Origin: Porticoccus sp964276025
Lineage (GTDB): Bacteria > Pseudomonadota > Gammaproteobacteria > Pseudomonadales > Porticoccaceae
Length of the DNA: 64,000 nt
Direction: 5' to 3'
Assembly (NCBI GenBank): GCA_964276025.1
Contig: CAXYDD010000002.1
Span: 310,001 to 374,000, forward strand
Shown here: positions 25,807 to 34,831 of the stretch, one piece after another
Numbering within the stretch: the stretch's first letter is position 1
Layout: the number at the start of each line of letters is the position of its first letter
Position numbers and translations under genes: made by a program
Notes under the pieces: model-generated
Seen by the model: only the letters and a program-made list of their open reading frames with translations
Database searches by the model: none
Told to the model about the DNA's origin: nothing

Positions 25807-26946
25807 TTGGAAATAAAAATATTACAGTCAATTGATGAATGTTCCTCAAAGATTTGGGACTCATTATTCAGCTCTGATTACCCGTTTCTCAAACATGGTT
25901 TTATTTCTCTACTCGAATCTTCTGGAAGTGTATCTGATGCAACTGGGTGGACTCCTAAGCATATTTTATTAGAACAGGATGGTTCTCCAATTGCAGCTAT
26001 GCCACTTTATTTAAAGAATCATTCATCTGGAGAGTATGTGTTTGACCATTCGTGGGCAAATGCATATCACCAGCATGGTATTAAATATTACCCTAAGCTA
26101 GTCACTGCAATACCCTTCACGCCTGTAACTGGACCTCGTATAGGTGTTGCTGATGGAATAAATCCGGATTTAATTGAACAAGTGCTCTTAAAAAACATAC
26201 AGTCTCTTGCAAAAAAATGGGGGGCTTCCAGCTGGCATATACTATTTCCGCGATATGAACTCCTTAGTAGTATATTTTCACAATCGTTAATGAAGCGTGT
26301 TGGGGTTCAATTCCACTGGAAGAACCACAATTATAGAAATTTCGACGATTTTATCAGCACGTTCGCATCCAGAAAAAGAAAAAATCTTTTAAAAGAACGC
26401 CGAAAATCAACTAAAAATATTAATATTACCCGTTTAATAGGAGAAGAGATTACACCGGATTGGTGGGAATTTATGTGCTCGGTGTATCATCAAACATATT
26501 TAAAAAGAAACGGTACAAATGGATACCTTACACAAAAATTTTTTGAAGATATTGGCAGCATTCTCGGATCTCAAATAATGCTATCTGTAGCAGAGGGAAG
26601 AGGTAGAAATGCTGGAGAGAAAATTGCTGCCGCACTATTCTTTTTTGATGATAGTGGTCTTTATGGTCGTTACTGGGGATGTAATGCAGAATATGAATTT
26701 CTTCATTTCGAACTTTGTTATCATCAGGGTATAGAATTTGCGATCGAGAAAAATTTATCTTATTTTGATGCGGGGGCACAAGGTGAACATAAAATTTCAA
26801 GGGGATTTGTGCCAATAGAAGTTTATTCTTTTCATTGGATTAAACATCCAGATTTCTCCGATGCAATACAAAAATTTTTAGGCCAAGAAGAAATTCATAT
26901 CAAGGAATATATAGATCTTGCTTCAAAAAAACTTCCTTATAAGTAA
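25807..26946 (+). CDS. COG3146/DUF482 GNAT-like protein of unknown function
   Basis: A 379-residue protein of the COG3146 (DUF482) family, which has a FemAB/GNAT-like acyltransferase fold by prediction. Recognisable blocks are FLKHGFISLLESSGSV, AMPLYLKNHSSGEYVFDHSWA, VTGPRIGV, RKRKNLLKERRK and the C-terminal FDAGAQGEHKISRGF. The substrate is unknown. The start is TTG, 3 bp after the phoR stop, with GAG-rich sequence upstream, so it is very likely cotranscribed with phoBR. That placement suggests expression linked to phosphate status, which is inference. Confidence 0.85.
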   Translation: MEIKILQSIDECSSKIWDSLFSSDYPFLKHGFISLLESSGSVSDATGWTPKHILLEQDGSPIAAMPLYLKNHSSGEYVFDHSWANAYHQHGIKYYPKLVTAIPFTPVTGPRIGVADGINPDLIEQVLLKNIQSLAKKWGASSWHILFPRYELLSSIFSQSLMKRVGVQFHWKNHNYRNFDDFISTFASRKRKNLLKERRKSTKNINITRLIGEEITPDWWEFMCSVYHQTYLKRNGTNGYLTQKFFEDIGSILGSQIMLSVAEGRGRNAGEKIAAALFFFDDSGLYGRYWGCNAEYEFLHFELCYHQGIEFAIEKNLSYFDAGAQGEHKISRGFVPIEVYSFHWIKHPDFSDAIQKFLGQEEIHIKEYIDLASKKLPYK

Positions 26947-26956
26947 ATTAATTTTT

Positions 26957-27556
26957 CTACTCGTGTTTCCATACCAATAGCTGATTATTTGCGGGCATGG
27001 AGTAATCCTCTATCAATTTTAACCCTGCACCAGCTGCGAGTTTAGTCAGTGCTTCGAAATCTCTTATACCCTGATGAGAGAAATTATTTTTAAGGACGAG
27101 ATCAAATTCTTGATTGCTTCGACTTGTAAATTTTCCGCCATACTTAAAGGGCCCATAGATAATAAAAATCCCACCGGGGGCTAATATAGTATGCAAGCGC
27201 CCAAAAAAATTAACTAAAGCTGACCAAGTCAAAATGTGGCAAGTATTTGCTGTAAATAATCCATCAACTAAGCTATTTGTCCATTTTGTAGAATTAGCAT
27301 CAAATACTAATGGGCTGCGTACATTTGAGGCTGAACTGCTTTCAATCCAAGCGTTGATAGTATGGTGATTACATGGAAGATCTGACGTATACCAAACAAG
27401 ATGTGGAAGATTTGAAGAAAAAAAAACTGCGTGTTGCCCAGTGCCACTTCCTATTTCCAATACATTATGCGTATTAGAAAATATTTTAGTAAGTCGATTT
27501 AATATTGGTTGACGATTATTTTCGCAGGCCTGGGAGAATGCTTTTTTTAATGCCAT
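26957..27556 (-). CDS. DUF938 SAM-dependent methyltransferase-like protein
   Basis: A 199-residue Rossmann protein of the DUF938 family. The family start FSQACENNRQPIL is followed by the SAM motif VLEIGSGTGQHAVFF and the later GGIFIIYGPFKYGG. No substrate is known. I use the ATG at 27556 (MALKKAFSQ), which lies just after the yaaA stop. A longer start at 27595 would overlap yaaA by 31 bp and adds 13 residues not typical of the family. It is convergent with the COG3146 gene 10 bp away and last in can-yaaA-DUF938. Confidence 0.85.
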   Translation of the reverse strand: MALKKAFSQACENNRQPILNRLTKIFSNTHNVLEIGSGTGQHAVFFSSNLPHLVWYTSDLPCNHHTINAWIESSSASNVRSPLVFDANSTKWTNSLVDGLFTANTCHILTWSALVNFFGRLHTILAPGGIFIIYGPFKYGGKFTSRSNQEFDLVLKNNFSHQGIRDFEALTKLAAGAGLKLIEDYSMPANNQLLVWKHE

Positions 27557-27564
27557 ATAATTAT

Positions 27565-28341
27565 TTATTCCATCATTTTTCTTGTAAAAATCCATTCATT
27601 TTTTGTTGATTCAGAACTATCGAACTTATATCCACCCATATCAAACGATTTTATTTCCTCAGGATCTTGAGTCTGATGCTGTATGATGTAACGGCTCATC
27701 ATACCTCTAGCTTTTTTCGCAAAAAAACTAATAATTTTGTATTTATCGTTTTTCCAATCTTTGAATATAGGGGTCACTATCCTCGCATCAAGTAAATCTG
27801 ATTTGATAGCCTTGAAATATTCTTTGGAAGCCAAATTTACAACCACGTCACATTTATCTTTATCGAGCGTTTGGTTAAGTTTACTCGTAATCTTGGTTCC
27901 CCAAAATTCATACAAATCTTTACCGCGAGTCGTTTTGAAATTAGTGCCCATTTCTAATCTATAAGGTTGCATCAGATCCAAAGGGCGCAGCAAGCCGTAT
28001 AGGCCTGATAATATTCTTACATGATTTTGTGACCAATTAAGTTCTTTTAACGAGAGACTCTCAACATCAAGACCAGTGTAAACATCGCCCTTGAAAGCAA
28101 AAACTGCTTGTTTAGCATTATCAAGATTAAACTCTGAGTCCCAACTTAAATAACGAGAAAAATTAATATTTCCTAATTTGTCGCTGATGTTCATTAAGCT
28201 AGAAATTTGTTGTGGGTTAAGTTGCTTTAGCTGATCGATTAGCTCGGCGGAGTCATTAACAAAAACCGGTAAACTATAATCATTAGTTGCCGGAGGTGTA
28301 ATATAATCCAAAGTTTTTGCGGGGGAAATAATGACCAACAT
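27565..28341 (-). CDS. yaaA: YaaA-family peroxide stress protein
   Basis: DUF328/UPF0246 protein; in E. coli YaaA lowers free intracellular iron during peroxide stress. The length of 258 is identical to the E. coli protein. It begins MLVIISPAKTLDY and contains RLLILSGLYG-like RILSGLYGLLRPLDLMQPYRLEMGT (key part GLYGLLRPLDLMQPYRLE), VVNLASKEYFKA and the FFAKKARGMMSRYII C-terminal block. can lies 21 bp upstream and DUF938 immediately downstream. Confidence 0.95.
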   Translation of the reverse strand: MLVIISPAKTLDYITPPATNDYSLPVFVNDSAELIDQLKQLNPQQISSLMNISDKLGNINFSRYLSWDSEFNLDNAKQAVFAFKGDVYTGLDVESLSLKELNWSQNHVRILSGLYGLLRPLDLMQPYRLEMGTNFKTTRGKDLYEFWGTKITSKLNQTLDKDKCDVVVNLASKEYFKAIKSDLLDARIVTPIFKDWKNDKYKIISFFAKKARGMMSRYIIQHQTQDPEEIKSFDMGGYKFDSSESTKNEWIFTRKMME

Positions 28342-28362
28342 AAAAAAACCTATATCACCAAA

Positions 28363-29040
28363 TCAAGTGGAATTAACCTTTTTCGAACTGCGTTTATAAC
28401 GATCATTGATTCTATCAATTGCTTTTGTATACTGAATCTTAAGATCTTCAGCACTAGAAATATTTATGTCAAGATCATTAAGCAATCCATCTGTCATATT
28501 ATAAATCCAGCCATGTATCGTAACTTTTTGTCCTTGTGACCAAGCATCTGAAACGATACTAGTTTTTGAAACATTGGCTACCTGCTCAATAACATTTAAT
28601 TCGCATAGCTGATCAATAATTTTTTCTTGGTTATTATCTTTTTCTATGCTGTCACGATGCAGATTTTGTACATTGTCTACATTGAGCAACCAGTTATCAA
28701 CTAGCGTTCCGAGCTTTTGGTTTTTTACAGACGCAGTAACTCCCCCGCAACCATAATGACCACAAATAATTACATGCTTAACCTTTAAATCTGTAATAGC
28801 ATATTGAATTACAGACAAACAATTAAGATCATCATGAACTACTAAGTTAGCAACATTTCTATGAACGAAAAGCTCGCCTGGCATTAAGCCAATGATCTCA
28901 TTAGCCGGTACTCTGCTGTCTGAGCATCCTATCCATAAATAATCTGGCGCATGTTGCAAAGAGAGTCTTTGAAAAAAAGCAGGGTCATCTTTTTTTACTT
29001 TTTGTGCCCATGCTACATTGTTAATGAATAACTCTTTCAC
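28363..29040 (-). CDS. can: Beta-class carbonic anhydrase
   Basis: Reversible hydration of CO2. The 225 residues carry the zinc ligands and catalytic dyad of beta enzymes: Cys39-Ser-Asp41-Ser-Arg43 (CSDSRVP), and His95 and Cys98 in HYGCGG. The VHRNVANLV and SVIQYAI segments are standard, and WIYNMTDGLL is the usual late block. It lies upstream of yaaA and 157 bp downstream of phoU. A cytoplasmic role in supplying bicarbonate is the general expectation. Confidence 0.96.
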   Translation of the reverse strand: MKELFINNVAWAQKVKKDDPAFFQRLSLQHAPDYLWIGCSDSRVPANEIIGLMPGELFVHRNVANLVVHDDLNCLSVIQYAITDLKVKHVIICGHYGCGGVTASVKNQKLGTLVDNWLLNVDNVQNLHRDSIEKDNNQEKIIDQLCELNVIEQVANVSKTSIVSDAWSQGQKVTIHGWIYNMTDGLLNDLDINISSAEDLKIQYTKAIDRINDRYKRSSKKVNST

Positions 29041-29197
29041 TATTAAAACTCCAGATTTTAATTGCCAATATCATAACTCAAATCTACAGAAAACTGATAT
29101 AAGATAAATTAAACATTCCAATTTCGATATAGAGGCTTTTAATAAATACTAAACATGTGGTCAAAAATTTATTGTATATATAATGATAATGTACTGA

Positions 29198-29905
29198 TTA
29201 TCTTATATCTCTACCTTGAACAAGATACACAACTTGTTCACAAATATTCTTGGCATGGTCGCCCACACGCTCAAGTGACTTGAGAACCCAAAGGACGTTC
29301 ATAGAGCGAGATATACTTCGTGGATCTTCCATCATAAAAGTAATTGTTTCACGTATAGCAGTTCTGTAGTCTTTATCCACCTGCTCATCTTGAAGCATAG
29401 TTGAAATTGCAGAGTCAGCATCAAATCTTGAAAATGCGTCTAGACAATCTCTAAGCATTTTACGGACACAGCTCCCAATATGTCTTACTTCTTGGTAGCC
29501 TCGGGGATGTCCTTCCTCAGTCAACTTAATAGCCATTTTTGCAATTTTTTGAGCTTCATCTCCAATGCGTTCTAGATCTCTTATTGTTTTACTAACTGCC
29601 ATTACTAAACGTAAATCTGTAGCAGCGGGCTGTCGACGCGCAATGAGGGTTATACATGTCTCGTCGATGTCTTTTTCCATTTCATCAATTTTATTTTCGG
29701 TGGAAATAATATGTTCAGCAAGCTTACTATCTGCATTTATCACTGACGCAATAGAATCTTCAAGCTGTTTCTCTACTAAACCACCCATGGCGAGCATCGC
29801 TGTTTTGATATCCTCGAGATCTTCGTTAAATTTTTTTGAAATATGTTTATCTAGCTTTAAATTATCCATAATTGTTTTAGGTTTCTCTATTGGTCCAACT
29901 GTCAT
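29198..29905 (-). CDS. phoU: Phosphate signalling regulator PhoU
   Basis: Connects PstSCAB activity to PhoR and keeps the Pho response off when phosphate is plentiful. The 235 residues form two PhoU helical repeats with metal-binding motifs of the family: RRQPAATDLRLVM, DLERIGDEAQKIA and LERVGDHAKNICE. The start ATG at 29905 has a strong GGAGGG 6 bp upstream, which decides against a Met 12 codons later. Last gene of pstS-pstC-pstA-pstB-phoU. Confidence 0.97.
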   Translation of the reverse strand: MTVGPIEKPKTIMDNLKLDKHISKKFNEDLEDIKTAMLAMGGLVEKQLEDSIASVINADSKLAEHIISTENKIDEMEKDIDETCITLIARRQPAATDLRLVMAVSKTIRDLERIGDEAQKIAKMAIKLTEEGHPRGYQEVRHIGSCVRKMLRDCLDAFSRFDADSAISTMLQDEQVDKDYRTAIRETITFMMEDPRSISRSMNVLWVLKSLERVGDHAKNICEQVVYLVQGRDIR

Positions 29906-29935
29906 TATTACCCTCCAAATTAAATAGTCTACCCA

Positions 29936-30763
29936 TCAACCAATACGCCCGGTTATATATGATTCTGTTAACTGATGTGTTGGTGCCGTAAATATTTTTT
30001 CTGTATCGTTAACTTCTACCAAGTGCCCCAAGTGAAAGTATGCCGTTCGATTCGAAACTCGAGCTGCCTGTTGCATAGAATGAGTTACAATAGCAATAGT
30101 ATAATTTTCTGATAACTCGGCAATCAATTCCTCTATTTTAGCAGAAGCAATCGGATCCAGTGCAGAGCATGGTTCGTCCATCAAAATAACCTCTGGACTT
30201 ATTGCAATTGCTCTTGCTATACATAGTCTTTGCTGTTGACCACCTGAAAAACCTGTACCAGGTTGATCAAGGCGCTCCTTTACCTCCCCCCACAAGCCTG
30301 CTCTAGTAAGGCTTTGCTCAACAATTTCATCTGTTTCGGCGCGACTGCTAACTAGTCCATGCAATCTTGGTCCATATGCGACATTATCATAAATTGATTT
30401 AGGAAAAGGGTTAGGTTTTTGAAAAACAATGCCCACTTGTGCTCTCAATGCAACAGGATCCATTGAATCTGAATAAATATTTTGGTGGTCTAAAGTAATC
30501 GTTCCAGCAACCTTACAGCTCTCAATAGTGTCATTCATCCTGTTCAAACATCTTAGAAATGTCGATTTACCGCAGCCTGAAGGTCCAATCATTGCGATTA
30601 CTTCATGTTTTCCAATATCCAAGGATAAATCATATATGGCCTGTTTATCATTATAAGAAACATTAAGATTTCTAACAGACATTTTTGGATTCTCTATCAA
30701 TGGCACACCAACTGTTCCATCTGAATAATCAGCTTCTTCATCATTGTTTTTAATTGTACTCAT
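29936..30763 (-). CDS. pstB: Phosphate ABC transporter ATP-binding protein
   Basis: ATPase of the high-affinity phosphate importer. The 275 residues show Walker A GPSGCGKSTFL, the PstB-type LNRMNDTIESCKVAG segment, Q-loop FQKPNPFPKSI, signature FSGGQQQRLCIARA, Walker B VILMDEPCSALDP and the His switch IVTHSMQQAARVS. A 27-residue N-terminal extension is rich in acidic residues. It sits 15 bp after pstA and 30 bp before phoU. Confidence 0.98.
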   Translation of the reverse strand: MSTIKNNDEEADYSDGTVGVPLIENPKMSVRNLNVSYNDKQAIYDLSLDIGKHEVIAMIGPSGCGKSTFLRCLNRMNDTIESCKVAGTITLDHQNIYSDSMDPVALRAQVGIVFQKPNPFPKSIYDNVAYGPRLHGLVSSRAETDEIVEQSLTRAGLWGEVKERLDQPGTGFSGGQQQRLCIARAIAISPEVILMDEPCSALDPIASAKIEELIAELSENYTIAIVTHSMQQAARVSNRTAYFHLGHLVEVNDTEKIFTAPTHQLTESYITGRIG

Positions 30764-30778
30764 AATAATTTTTAATCC

Positions 30779-32071
30779 CTACATCCATCGACGCTCAAGG
30801 CGTTTGCGCAAAACTACAGCCACTGTATTCATTATTATCAAAAATGCCAGCAATACCATGATCGCAGCTGATGTTTTTTCTACAAAAGCTCTTTCTGGGC
30901 TATCTGCCCAAAGAAAAATCTGAACAGGTAATGCTGTAGCTGGATCATTAAATCCCGTTGGAACGTCTACAATAAACGCTACCATGCCAATCATCAATAA
31001 AGGGGCCGTTTCACCCAAAGCTCTTGCCATTCCGATTATTGCTCCAGTTAGCATTCCGGGCATTGCTAGAGGTAACACATGGTGCAAGACAACTTGCATA
31101 GGAGAAGCGCCCACTCCGATAGCAGCTTCACGTATTGACGGCGGAACTGACTTGATAGCTGCTCTGCTTGAAATGATTATTGTTGGTAAAGTCATCAGTG
31201 TTAGAACTAAACCACCCACAAGTGGTACTGAACGAGGTACATCGAAAAAATTAATAAAAACTGCTAAGCCTAATAATCCAAAAATTATAGATGGAACAGC
31301 TGCAAGATTATTAATATTAACTTCGATGAAATTAGTCCATCTATTACGAAGTGCAAATTCTTCGAGGTAGACCGCAGCCGCAACACCCAATGGAAAAGCA
31401 AGAATTATCGTAATAAGTAGTGTATAGAAAGAACCCATAGCGGCTCCACGTATTCCAGCTAACTCTGGCTCTCGAGAGTCTCCCTTGAAAAAAAAGTTTG
31501 AGTTAAAGCGTGTCTCTACTTCGCCAGATTCAATTAAGCTTTGCAGCCAAGTCTCCTTATTCTTTGTCATTCTTCCTTTAAAAGGACCTTCTTTATTTTC
31601 AAGACTCTTAAAATATGTATCTACATCATCATCGGCTATCAGCCATAAGTTAACTGTAGTATTTAATAGGTTTGGGTTTTCCTTTAATTGGTCACGTATA
31701 GTATAGCCAGCTCCATTGCTAACTAAACTATAAAGCTCTCGTTTATTTTTTCGGCCACCAACATCCATAAACCTTTGTCTTAAGCCAGCCTTTACAGCAC
31801 CATGGAAGTCACCTAAAGCCATTTGAGAAAAGTTACTTGGGTCACTTACACCCAATATATCTTCATCGTAAGTTACATTAAGATTGATATAAGTTAACTG
31901 GAAAGCTTTATAGCCTTTGCTGGTGATGTCAGAAAATAACAAAAAGACACACATCAATCCAAATGTGATAGCAGTAGCACCATATAATCGGAATCGTGTT
32001 TCTGCATGATGGCGTTTTTTTAAGCCTGACCGAATTTTTTCTTCACGCGCTGCTGTAGATAGGCTAGTCAT
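30779..32071 (-). CDS. pstA: Phosphate ABC transporter permease PstA, extended form
   Basis: Inner membrane channel subunit. At 430 residues it is far longer than E. coli PstA (about 296). A first helix (about 31-48) is followed by roughly 150 residues of non-membrane sequence, probably periplasmic, before the five-helix permease core. The EAA-type loop is IREAAIGVGASPMQVVLHHVLP. Long PstA/PstC forms are known in pseudomonads. GGGAGCAG precedes the ATG, and it overlaps pstC by 8 bp, which indicates translational coupling. Confidence 0.95.
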   Translation of the reverse strand: MTSLSTAAREEKIRSGLKKRHHAETRFRLYGATAITFGLMCVFLLFSDITSKGYKAFQLTYINLNVTYDEDILGVSDPSNFSQMALGDFHGAVKAGLRQRFMDVGGRKNKRELYSLVSNGAGYTIRDQLKENPNLLNTTVNLWLIADDDVDTYFKSLENKEGPFKGRMTKNKETWLQSLIESGEVETRFNSNFFFKGDSREPELAGIRGAAMGSFYTLLITIILAFPLGVAAAVYLEEFALRNRWTNFIEVNINNLAAVPSIIFGLLGLAVFINFFDVPRSVPLVGGLVLTLMTLPTIIISSRAAIKSVPPSIREAAIGVGASPMQVVLHHVLPLAMPGMLTGAIIGMARALGETAPLLMIGMVAFIVDVPTGFNDPATALPVQIFLWADSPERAFVEKTSAAIMVLLAFLIIMNTVAVVLRKRLERRWM

Positions 32072-33452
32072 ACTGCTCCCTATATTTATTCACAATACGC
32101 AGTGCTAAAAAATTTAATGCCAAAGTTACAACAAATAACATTAACCCCAAGGCAAAAGCTGCAAGTGTTTTGGGGCTATCGAACTCTTGATCTCCAACTA
32201 GCAAGGTAACAATTTGTACTGTCACTGTGGTTACAGTTTCTAGTGGGTTAATAGTCATTTTTGCTGCTAAACCTGCTGCCATGACTACAATCATTGTTTC
32301 TCCGATAGCACGAGAAACTGCGAGCAAAACTCCTCCAACTATTCCAGGCAATGCAGCTGGAAAAATGACTTTTTTAATTGTCTCAGATTTAGTTGCCCCC
32401 AAGCCTAAAGAGCCATCTCTAAGACTTTGTGGAACTGCAGTTATAACATCATCTGCTAGAGAAGAGACGAATGGTATTATCATTACCCCCATTACAAGCC
32501 CGGCAGACAGTGCGCTTTCTGACGATATTTCTAATCCAATAGTTGCGCCATGCTCTCGTAGGAAGGGAGTAACAGTTAAGGCTGCGAAGAATCCATATAC
32601 TACGGTTGGGATTCCTGCCAAAATTTCAAGCACTGGCTTAGCAAAATTTCTCACTACAGGTTTAGCATATTCTGCTAAATAAATCGCAGACATCAAGCCA
32701 GCCGGAACTGCTATACACATTGCAATAAAAGAAATTAAGAGGGTGCCCACGAATAGTGGTATAGCACCAAAACTTCCAGTTGATCCAACTTGATCTGAGC
32801 GAATAGCCATTTGTGGGCTCCACTCAGTGCCTAATAAAAAGTCACTTGCCGGTACTAGCTGAAAAAACCTTATTGCCTCAAATAATACTGAAAGAACAAT
32901 TCCCAGCGTAGCAAAAATAGCTAAACAAGCCGCGGTCAGAAGTGTCCATTTAAAAAAATTTTCAACCATCTGCCTGGCATGCAATTTAGGTGATACTCTT
33001 ATCCAAGCAAAGGACATAGAAAAAATAGAAACAGATAATATTAATATAGTTAGTAATTTTTGGGCTGTATTATTAAGCTGATCTAGTATTTTTGAAGCAG
33101 ATACCAAATTTGGGTCAGCAAATTGAGGATCTAGGGCACCGCTTGATATATTTTCTATGCTGTTTATTAACAGATTATGTTGATTAAGATTAGTTGGCTT
33201 GACGCTATCTGGCAGGTTGCTTAGAACTATTGTGCTAATAATATGATTATCAAATAAAGACCATATGATTAATAATGCTAATGCAGGTAAGGCGCACCAT
33301 ATTGCTGCACGCATACCATAAAAAAAAGGTAGTGATGCCAGCTGTTGAATGCCGCCGAGAGGTTTTGCCAGACTTAAAGCTTTTACGCGTGATGCATAAA
33401 ATGCTATCAAGCTAAGTCCAAGCACAGTTAAAATTAAAGAGCCAAATCCCAT
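32064..33452 (-). CDS. pstC: Phosphate ABC transporter permease PstC, extended form
   Basis: Second permease subunit of the phosphate importer. The length of 462 exceeds E. coli PstC (319). The N-terminal third adds a helix at about 3-20, another at about 50-67 and a third near 130-150. The core includes FGAIPLFVGTLLISFIAM, PVLEILAGIPTVVYGFFA and the EAA loop LRDGSLGLGATKSETIKKV. pstA overlaps its 3' end. pstS is upstream across a 151-bp gap that holds half of an inverted repeat. Confidence 0.95.
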   Translation of the reverse strand: MGFGSLILTVLGLSLIAFYASRVKALSLAKPLGGIQQLASLPFFYGMRAAIWCALPALALLIIWSLFDNHIISTIVLSNLPDSVKPTNLNQHNLLINSIENISSGALDPQFADPNLVSASKILDQLNNTAQKLLTILILSVSIFSMSFAWIRVSPKLHARQMVENFFKWTLLTAACLAIFATLGIVLSVLFEAIRFFQLVPASDFLLGTEWSPQMAIRSDQVGSTGSFGAIPLFVGTLLISFIAMCIAVPAGLMSAIYLAEYAKPVVRNFAKPVLEILAGIPTVVYGFFAALTVTPFLREHGATIGLEISSESALSAGLVMGVMIIPFVSSLADDVITAVPQSLRDGSLGLGATKSETIKKVIFPAALPGIVGGVLLAVSRAIGETMIVVMAAGLAAKMTINPLETVTTVTVQIVTLLVGDQEFDSPKTLAAFALGLMLFVVTLALNFLALRIVNKYREQYD

Positions 33453-33574
33453 TAAATGAATTCCTTCATATTTCGAAATTGAAAACGGCTAATAATTATA
33501 CTAATAAGCCGAATATTATCATAATAATAAGCAGATTTTTTTTGCAATCTCTCTAAGAAATATCTAAGCAGACT

Positions 33575-33624
33575 ATAATGAAGGGTTGGGCCAGAGATTC
33601 TAATTATTCCATACCCTTCATTAT
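33575..33624 (-). repeat. 12-bp perfect inverted repeat at the 3' end of pstS
   Basis: ATAATGAAGGGT (33575-33586) and ACCCTTCATTAT (33613-33624) are exact reverse complements with a 26-nt loop. The arm transcribed first lies in the last pstS codons; the second is in the pstS-pstC spacer. No T-run follows. On the pst mRNA this would form a hairpin over the pstS stop, a good place for a processing or 3' protection element that lets pstS exceed the membrane subunits. Confidence 0.6.
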
Positions 33625-34722
33625 GATCATATTTTTTAAATCGTTTGAAAATTTAGATCGTAAATCTTTATTCATAGGAATCATGCCCTTATCAGCTAAA
33701 TAACCCTCTGGACCCCATGCTTTTTCACTACTAAATTCTGCAGCATATTCAGTAATTCCAGGTACAACATTTATATGTGCTTTCTTAATATAAAAGTATA
33801 AAGGACGTGCAATCGAATAACTTTTATCAGCTATACTTTCAAATGTAGGTTCTATTGACTCAACTGTTGAGCCTTGAACCTTATCACTATTTTGATCTAA
33901 AAAAGAATATCCAAAGATACCTAATGCATCTGGATTGGATTCTAGTTTCTGAATAATCAAGTTATCGTTTTCACCGGCCTCTATGTAGGCACCATCCTCG
34001 CGAATGGCATGAGTGATTGCCTTAAAAACTTTCTTACCCTTTTCATTAAAAGCACTCGCAGGTATGTCCAGATCTCTCATCATCTCTATAATTTTGTTGC
34101 TATCCTTACTTTTTCTTAAAGCCTTAAGAGCTTTAAAGCTTTTAGCTCCACCCTCCATAGCAAGCTCTACAAAAGCATCACGAGTTCCAGATGTGGGTGG
34201 GGGACCGATCACTACAATTGCTTTATCCGGTAGTGAGGGATTGACGTCCTGCCAGGTTTTATTTGGGTTTTTCACCAATTTACCGTTTGAATTTGGAATT
34301 TTGTCTGCCAAAGCTAAATAAATATCTTTACGTGTTAAATTCATTTTTTTTGATTTATTGGAATTTGACAATACAATGCCATCGTAGCCGATAAGAACCT
34401 CGATGATTTCCGTTACGCCGTTATCTTGGCATTTTTTAAACTCAGATTCTTTGATTCGTCTTGATGAATTTGTAATGTCTGCGTATTTTGTACCAATGCC
34501 AGAACAAAATAGCTTCATTCCACCACCTGAACCAGTAGATTCTATTTTGGGTGTCAGGCTGCCAGTATTTTTTCCAAAGCGCTCTGCCACCACTGTAGCA
34601 AAAGGATACACTGTTGAGGATCCGACAACACTTATATAGTCTCGAGATGCGGCGAACAGAGTAGAACTAAAAAAAAGTAGGCTGACAATAATAATATAAT
34701 TTTTTAAATTAATAATTCTCAT
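33604..34722 (-). CDS. pstS: Periplasmic phosphate-binding protein
   Basis: Captures phosphate for PstCAB. The 372 residues start with a signal peptide: MRIINLKNY, a hydrophobic core of about 15 residues, and a likely cut after LFAA near residue 25. The mature protein opens with ISVVGSSTVYPFATVVAERF, the phosphate-binding N-terminus, and later has STGSGGGMKLFCSG, DITNSSRRIK and PPTSGTRDAFVELA. A Pho box is 49 bp upstream of the ATG. Its 3' end carries half of a 12-bp inverted repeat. It is divergent from dctQ across 109 bp. Confidence 0.97.
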   Translation of the reverse strand: MRIINLKNYIIIVSLLFFSSTLFAASRDYISVVGSSTVYPFATVVAERFGKNTGSLTPKIESTGSGGGMKLFCSGIGTKYADITNSSRRIKESEFKKCQDNGVTEIIEVLIGYDGIVLSNSNKSKKMNLTRKDIYLALADKIPNSNGKLVKNPNKTWQDVNPSLPDKAIVVIGPPPTSGTRDAFVELAMEGGAKSFKALKALRKSKDSNKIIEMMRDLDIPASAFNEKGKKVFKAITHAIREDGAYIEAGENDNLIIQKLESNPDALGIFGYSFLDQNSDKVQGSTVESIEPTFESIADKSYSIARPLYFYIKKAHINVVPGITEYAAEFSSEKAWGPEGYLADKGMIPMNKDLRSKFSNDLKNMIIMKGME

Positions 34723-34756
34723 ATTGAATCTCTTTTTATAAATTTTCTATTAAATA

Positions 34757-34790
34757 ATTTTAATCTACATTCATGACAGTAATATGACAA
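34757..34790 (-). promoter_or_regulatory. Pho box and -10 element of pstS
   Basis: On the minus strand the 20 bp at 34790-34771 read TTGTCATATTACTGTCATGA: two direct repeats, TTGTCAT and CTGTCAT, spaced by four A/T-rich bases, which matches the PhoB-binding consensus almost exactly. TAAAAT (34762-34757) lies about 8 bp downstream and can act as the -10, with the Pho box replacing the -35. This predicts strong PhoB activation of pstSCAB-phoU. Confidence 0.85.
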
Positions 34791-34831
34791 AATAAACAAG
34801 TGATAATTGACTTATAAAATATACGCCTGCT

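Noticed and set aside
28493..28512. CTGTCATATTATAAA in can resembling half a Pho box
   Set aside because: It lies inside the can coding region with no second repeat or downstream promoter.
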